Assembly: GCA_021613375.1 (NCBI GenBank)
Contig: CM038716.1
Span: forward strand, 1,715,184 to 1,779,183
Origin: Megaleporinus macrocephalus
Lineage: Eukaryota; Chordata; Actinopteri; Characiformes; Anostomidae
Length of the DNA stretch: 64,000 nt
Reading direction: 5' to 3'
Shown in pieces: positions 62,601 to 64,000 of the stretch (position 1 is its first letter; each line of letters begins with the position of its first letter). Made by a program: the position numbers and the translations under genes. The notes under the pieces were generated by a model. The model had not been told where the DNA came from and did not search any database. It saw only the letters and a program-made list of their open reading frames with translations.

Positions 62601-64000
62601 ACCAGGTTTATGTCAACAATGCCTGGATTATCCCCATTCTTGTGATTCTCATTGTGTTCAAAAGAATGGCGGTGACATGTTACTATGGCATAAAGACAAC
62701 AGCATTTCACAGATAACTAAACGCTTAGCTAGCTGTCACTGATTACAGGATGTTTTCATAGAGACAATGACTATAGAAAATAAAATCATAACAGCACAGT
62801 AAAATCAGTGATACAACTATTATTAATAGACAAACAAATTACATGCTTATAGAGAAAATATGGGTGGTAATGTTAAAAGTACTCATTTGCACAACATAAA
62901 TAGAATAAAAAACATAAAAAATGGGATGACAGAATTGAAAGGCTGAGATTAGAGCTAAACCCTTTACTAGGTGAGGGGAGGGGCTGAATTCTCTCTCTGT
63001 CTCTCTCATCTTTTTTATATTCCCATAGAACATGAAGGGATATGTTATGTGATTGGAATTTGTATGCCAGACGCAGAGAGTTAAATCCATATAATCTCCT
63101 TTCACATTTAACACACACAGAGCTTCCCCAGGCTGATAATCGCAGCACGGTGGAGGGCCTCTTTCTCTCACTCCGTGCTACAGGGGGAGGGCAGATTACA
63201 GATGCGGTCACAAGCCATAGGGTCCAGGGGGCAACGGTGCACATCTGATTGGGTCAGGGCCAGGATTCAGGAGTTGCTTAACGGCTATCTCCACAGGTTC
63301 ACAAAGTGAGTGAGGAAAGTGAAGAAACACTGTTGCTCTTTAAAGCAGTAGATAATGAAGACTGCTCTAGGTTGAAACACAAGGTCATATGGTTACAGGG
63401 TCCTTTGGCTAGATTTCTGATACCGTGTCAGAATTAGTTTTGCGCTGGCAAAGTATTTAATGCCCAGAGATTGTGTTAAAACTCAAGCCTTCATAAATGC
63501 AACTTAACACACCACTCGTTCTCTGCCATATTCAAAACAGAATATCACTTACCCTCCAATGTAAGCACTAGATCAAGTGGAGTTTATTGTTGATTCTGAA
63601 CTGCATTAAATGCAATTTTCACCACAGCTCTAATGGGAGAGACCTTTCAGTACCACGGACAGCAACTGAGGGGCCCTAACATGCTTCAGCACCAAAACAG
63701 CTCCATTTCCCCAGACACAAAAACATACATAACAAATGGCAAAATGCATCTGTTATTAACTGCTCTTTAAAAAGCTTTAGACTGTAGCTAATATGTAAAC
63801 TGAAAAACATGTGAGACACTGCACTGTGACGTCATCAGAAATGAGAGAACAGAGAAATAAGCCTCCATGAAAATATCAGACTAAAGTAGATATAACAAAA
63901 CACATGGATGCCCAGAAATATGGATATTGTGGCAGCCCTATTGGAGTTCGTCGAGAAACCAGGTCAGTTCACCCCCTGACCACCCCCACGCTTTTGCCTT
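59668..64000 (-). other. dscaml1 intron upstream of Ig1 exon (partial)
   Basis: Intronic by inference, because the Ig1 exon has a splice acceptor and no signal peptide. I see no coding exon. Contents are a retrotransposon 3' end (about 60560-60925), a TTATCA-rich AT block near 61360-61410, and possible conserved blocks near 62540-62650 and 63110-63260. Open frames on both strands here have no recognisable domain. Confidence 0.7.
60560..60925 (+). mobile_element. Non-LTR retrotransposon 3' end
   Basis: Includes ACAAATTCCTTGTATGTG, CATACTTGGCCAATAAAG and the tail ATTCTG repeated three times (60903-60921), a common fish LINE 3' end. It shares 45-50 bp with the minus-strand copy at 25252-25312. 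(TG)n at 60775-60793 is internal. The upstream limit is a guess. Confidence 0.55.

Noticed and set aside
62873..63244. The dscaml1 signal-peptide exon (minus strand, MCTVAPWTLWLVTAS...)
   Set aside because: Superficially hydrophobic start, but no suitable phase-1 donor after a signal peptide and no match to the expected N-terminus. The first exon is more likely outside the window.

Overview
The window looks like intron-rich teleost fish DNA. It has long AT-rich introns, very many dinucleotide and tetranucleotide microsatellites, Tc1/mariner transposon remains, a fish-type L2 LINE ending in an ATGTAA-type tail, and a tRNA-derived SINE. I cannot name the species. An otophysan fish is plausible but unproven.

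Only one host gene is supported. Four exons on the minus strand, read from high to low coordinates, encode the first three immunoglobulin domains of a DSCAM-family neuronal adhesion receptor. Residue-level resemblance, as I recall the family, favours dscaml1 over dscam. The exons are 59347-59667 (Ig1), 51775-51921 and 8135-8281 (the two halves of Ig2) and 7384-7662 (Ig3). All have canonical AG/GT junctions, all begin and end in phase 1, and they join into one open frame. The signal-peptide exon should lie beyond position 64000 and the Ig4 and later exons below position 1; neither is visible here. The introns are very unequal: 7,425 bp, 43,493 bp and 472 bp between the four exons.

Layout: 1-5560 is the intron downstream of Ig3, with two Tc1-like copies, one of them split by a broken L2 LINE. 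7384-8281 holds the Ig3 and second Ig2 exons. 8282-51774 is the giant intron, with a further Tc1-type element at 9-10.2 kb, a mariner-like fragment at 13 kb, tens of microsatellites, a (TA)n-flanked MITE/Tc1 composite at 35.4-36.0 kb, a dispersed repeat pair (28.0 and 47.6 kb) and several candidate conserved regulatory blocks. 51775-51921 is the first Ig2 exon. 52.2-55.3 kb is a dense cluster of long-inverted-repeat elements, one nested in another. 59.0-59.33 kb is a SINE whose head lies 19 nt inside the splice donor of the Ig1 exon. 59347-59667 is the Ig1 exon, and the rest is intron with a non-LTR retrotransposon 3' end near 60.9 kb.

I found no new protein-coding system. The most unusual structures are the nested long-inverted-repeat elements at 52.2-55.3 kb, whose arms each carry the same Kozak-like ATG followed by an acidic reading frame, and the SINE next to the splice donor. 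Calls of transposon families rest on remembered consensus features and need a repeat-library search.
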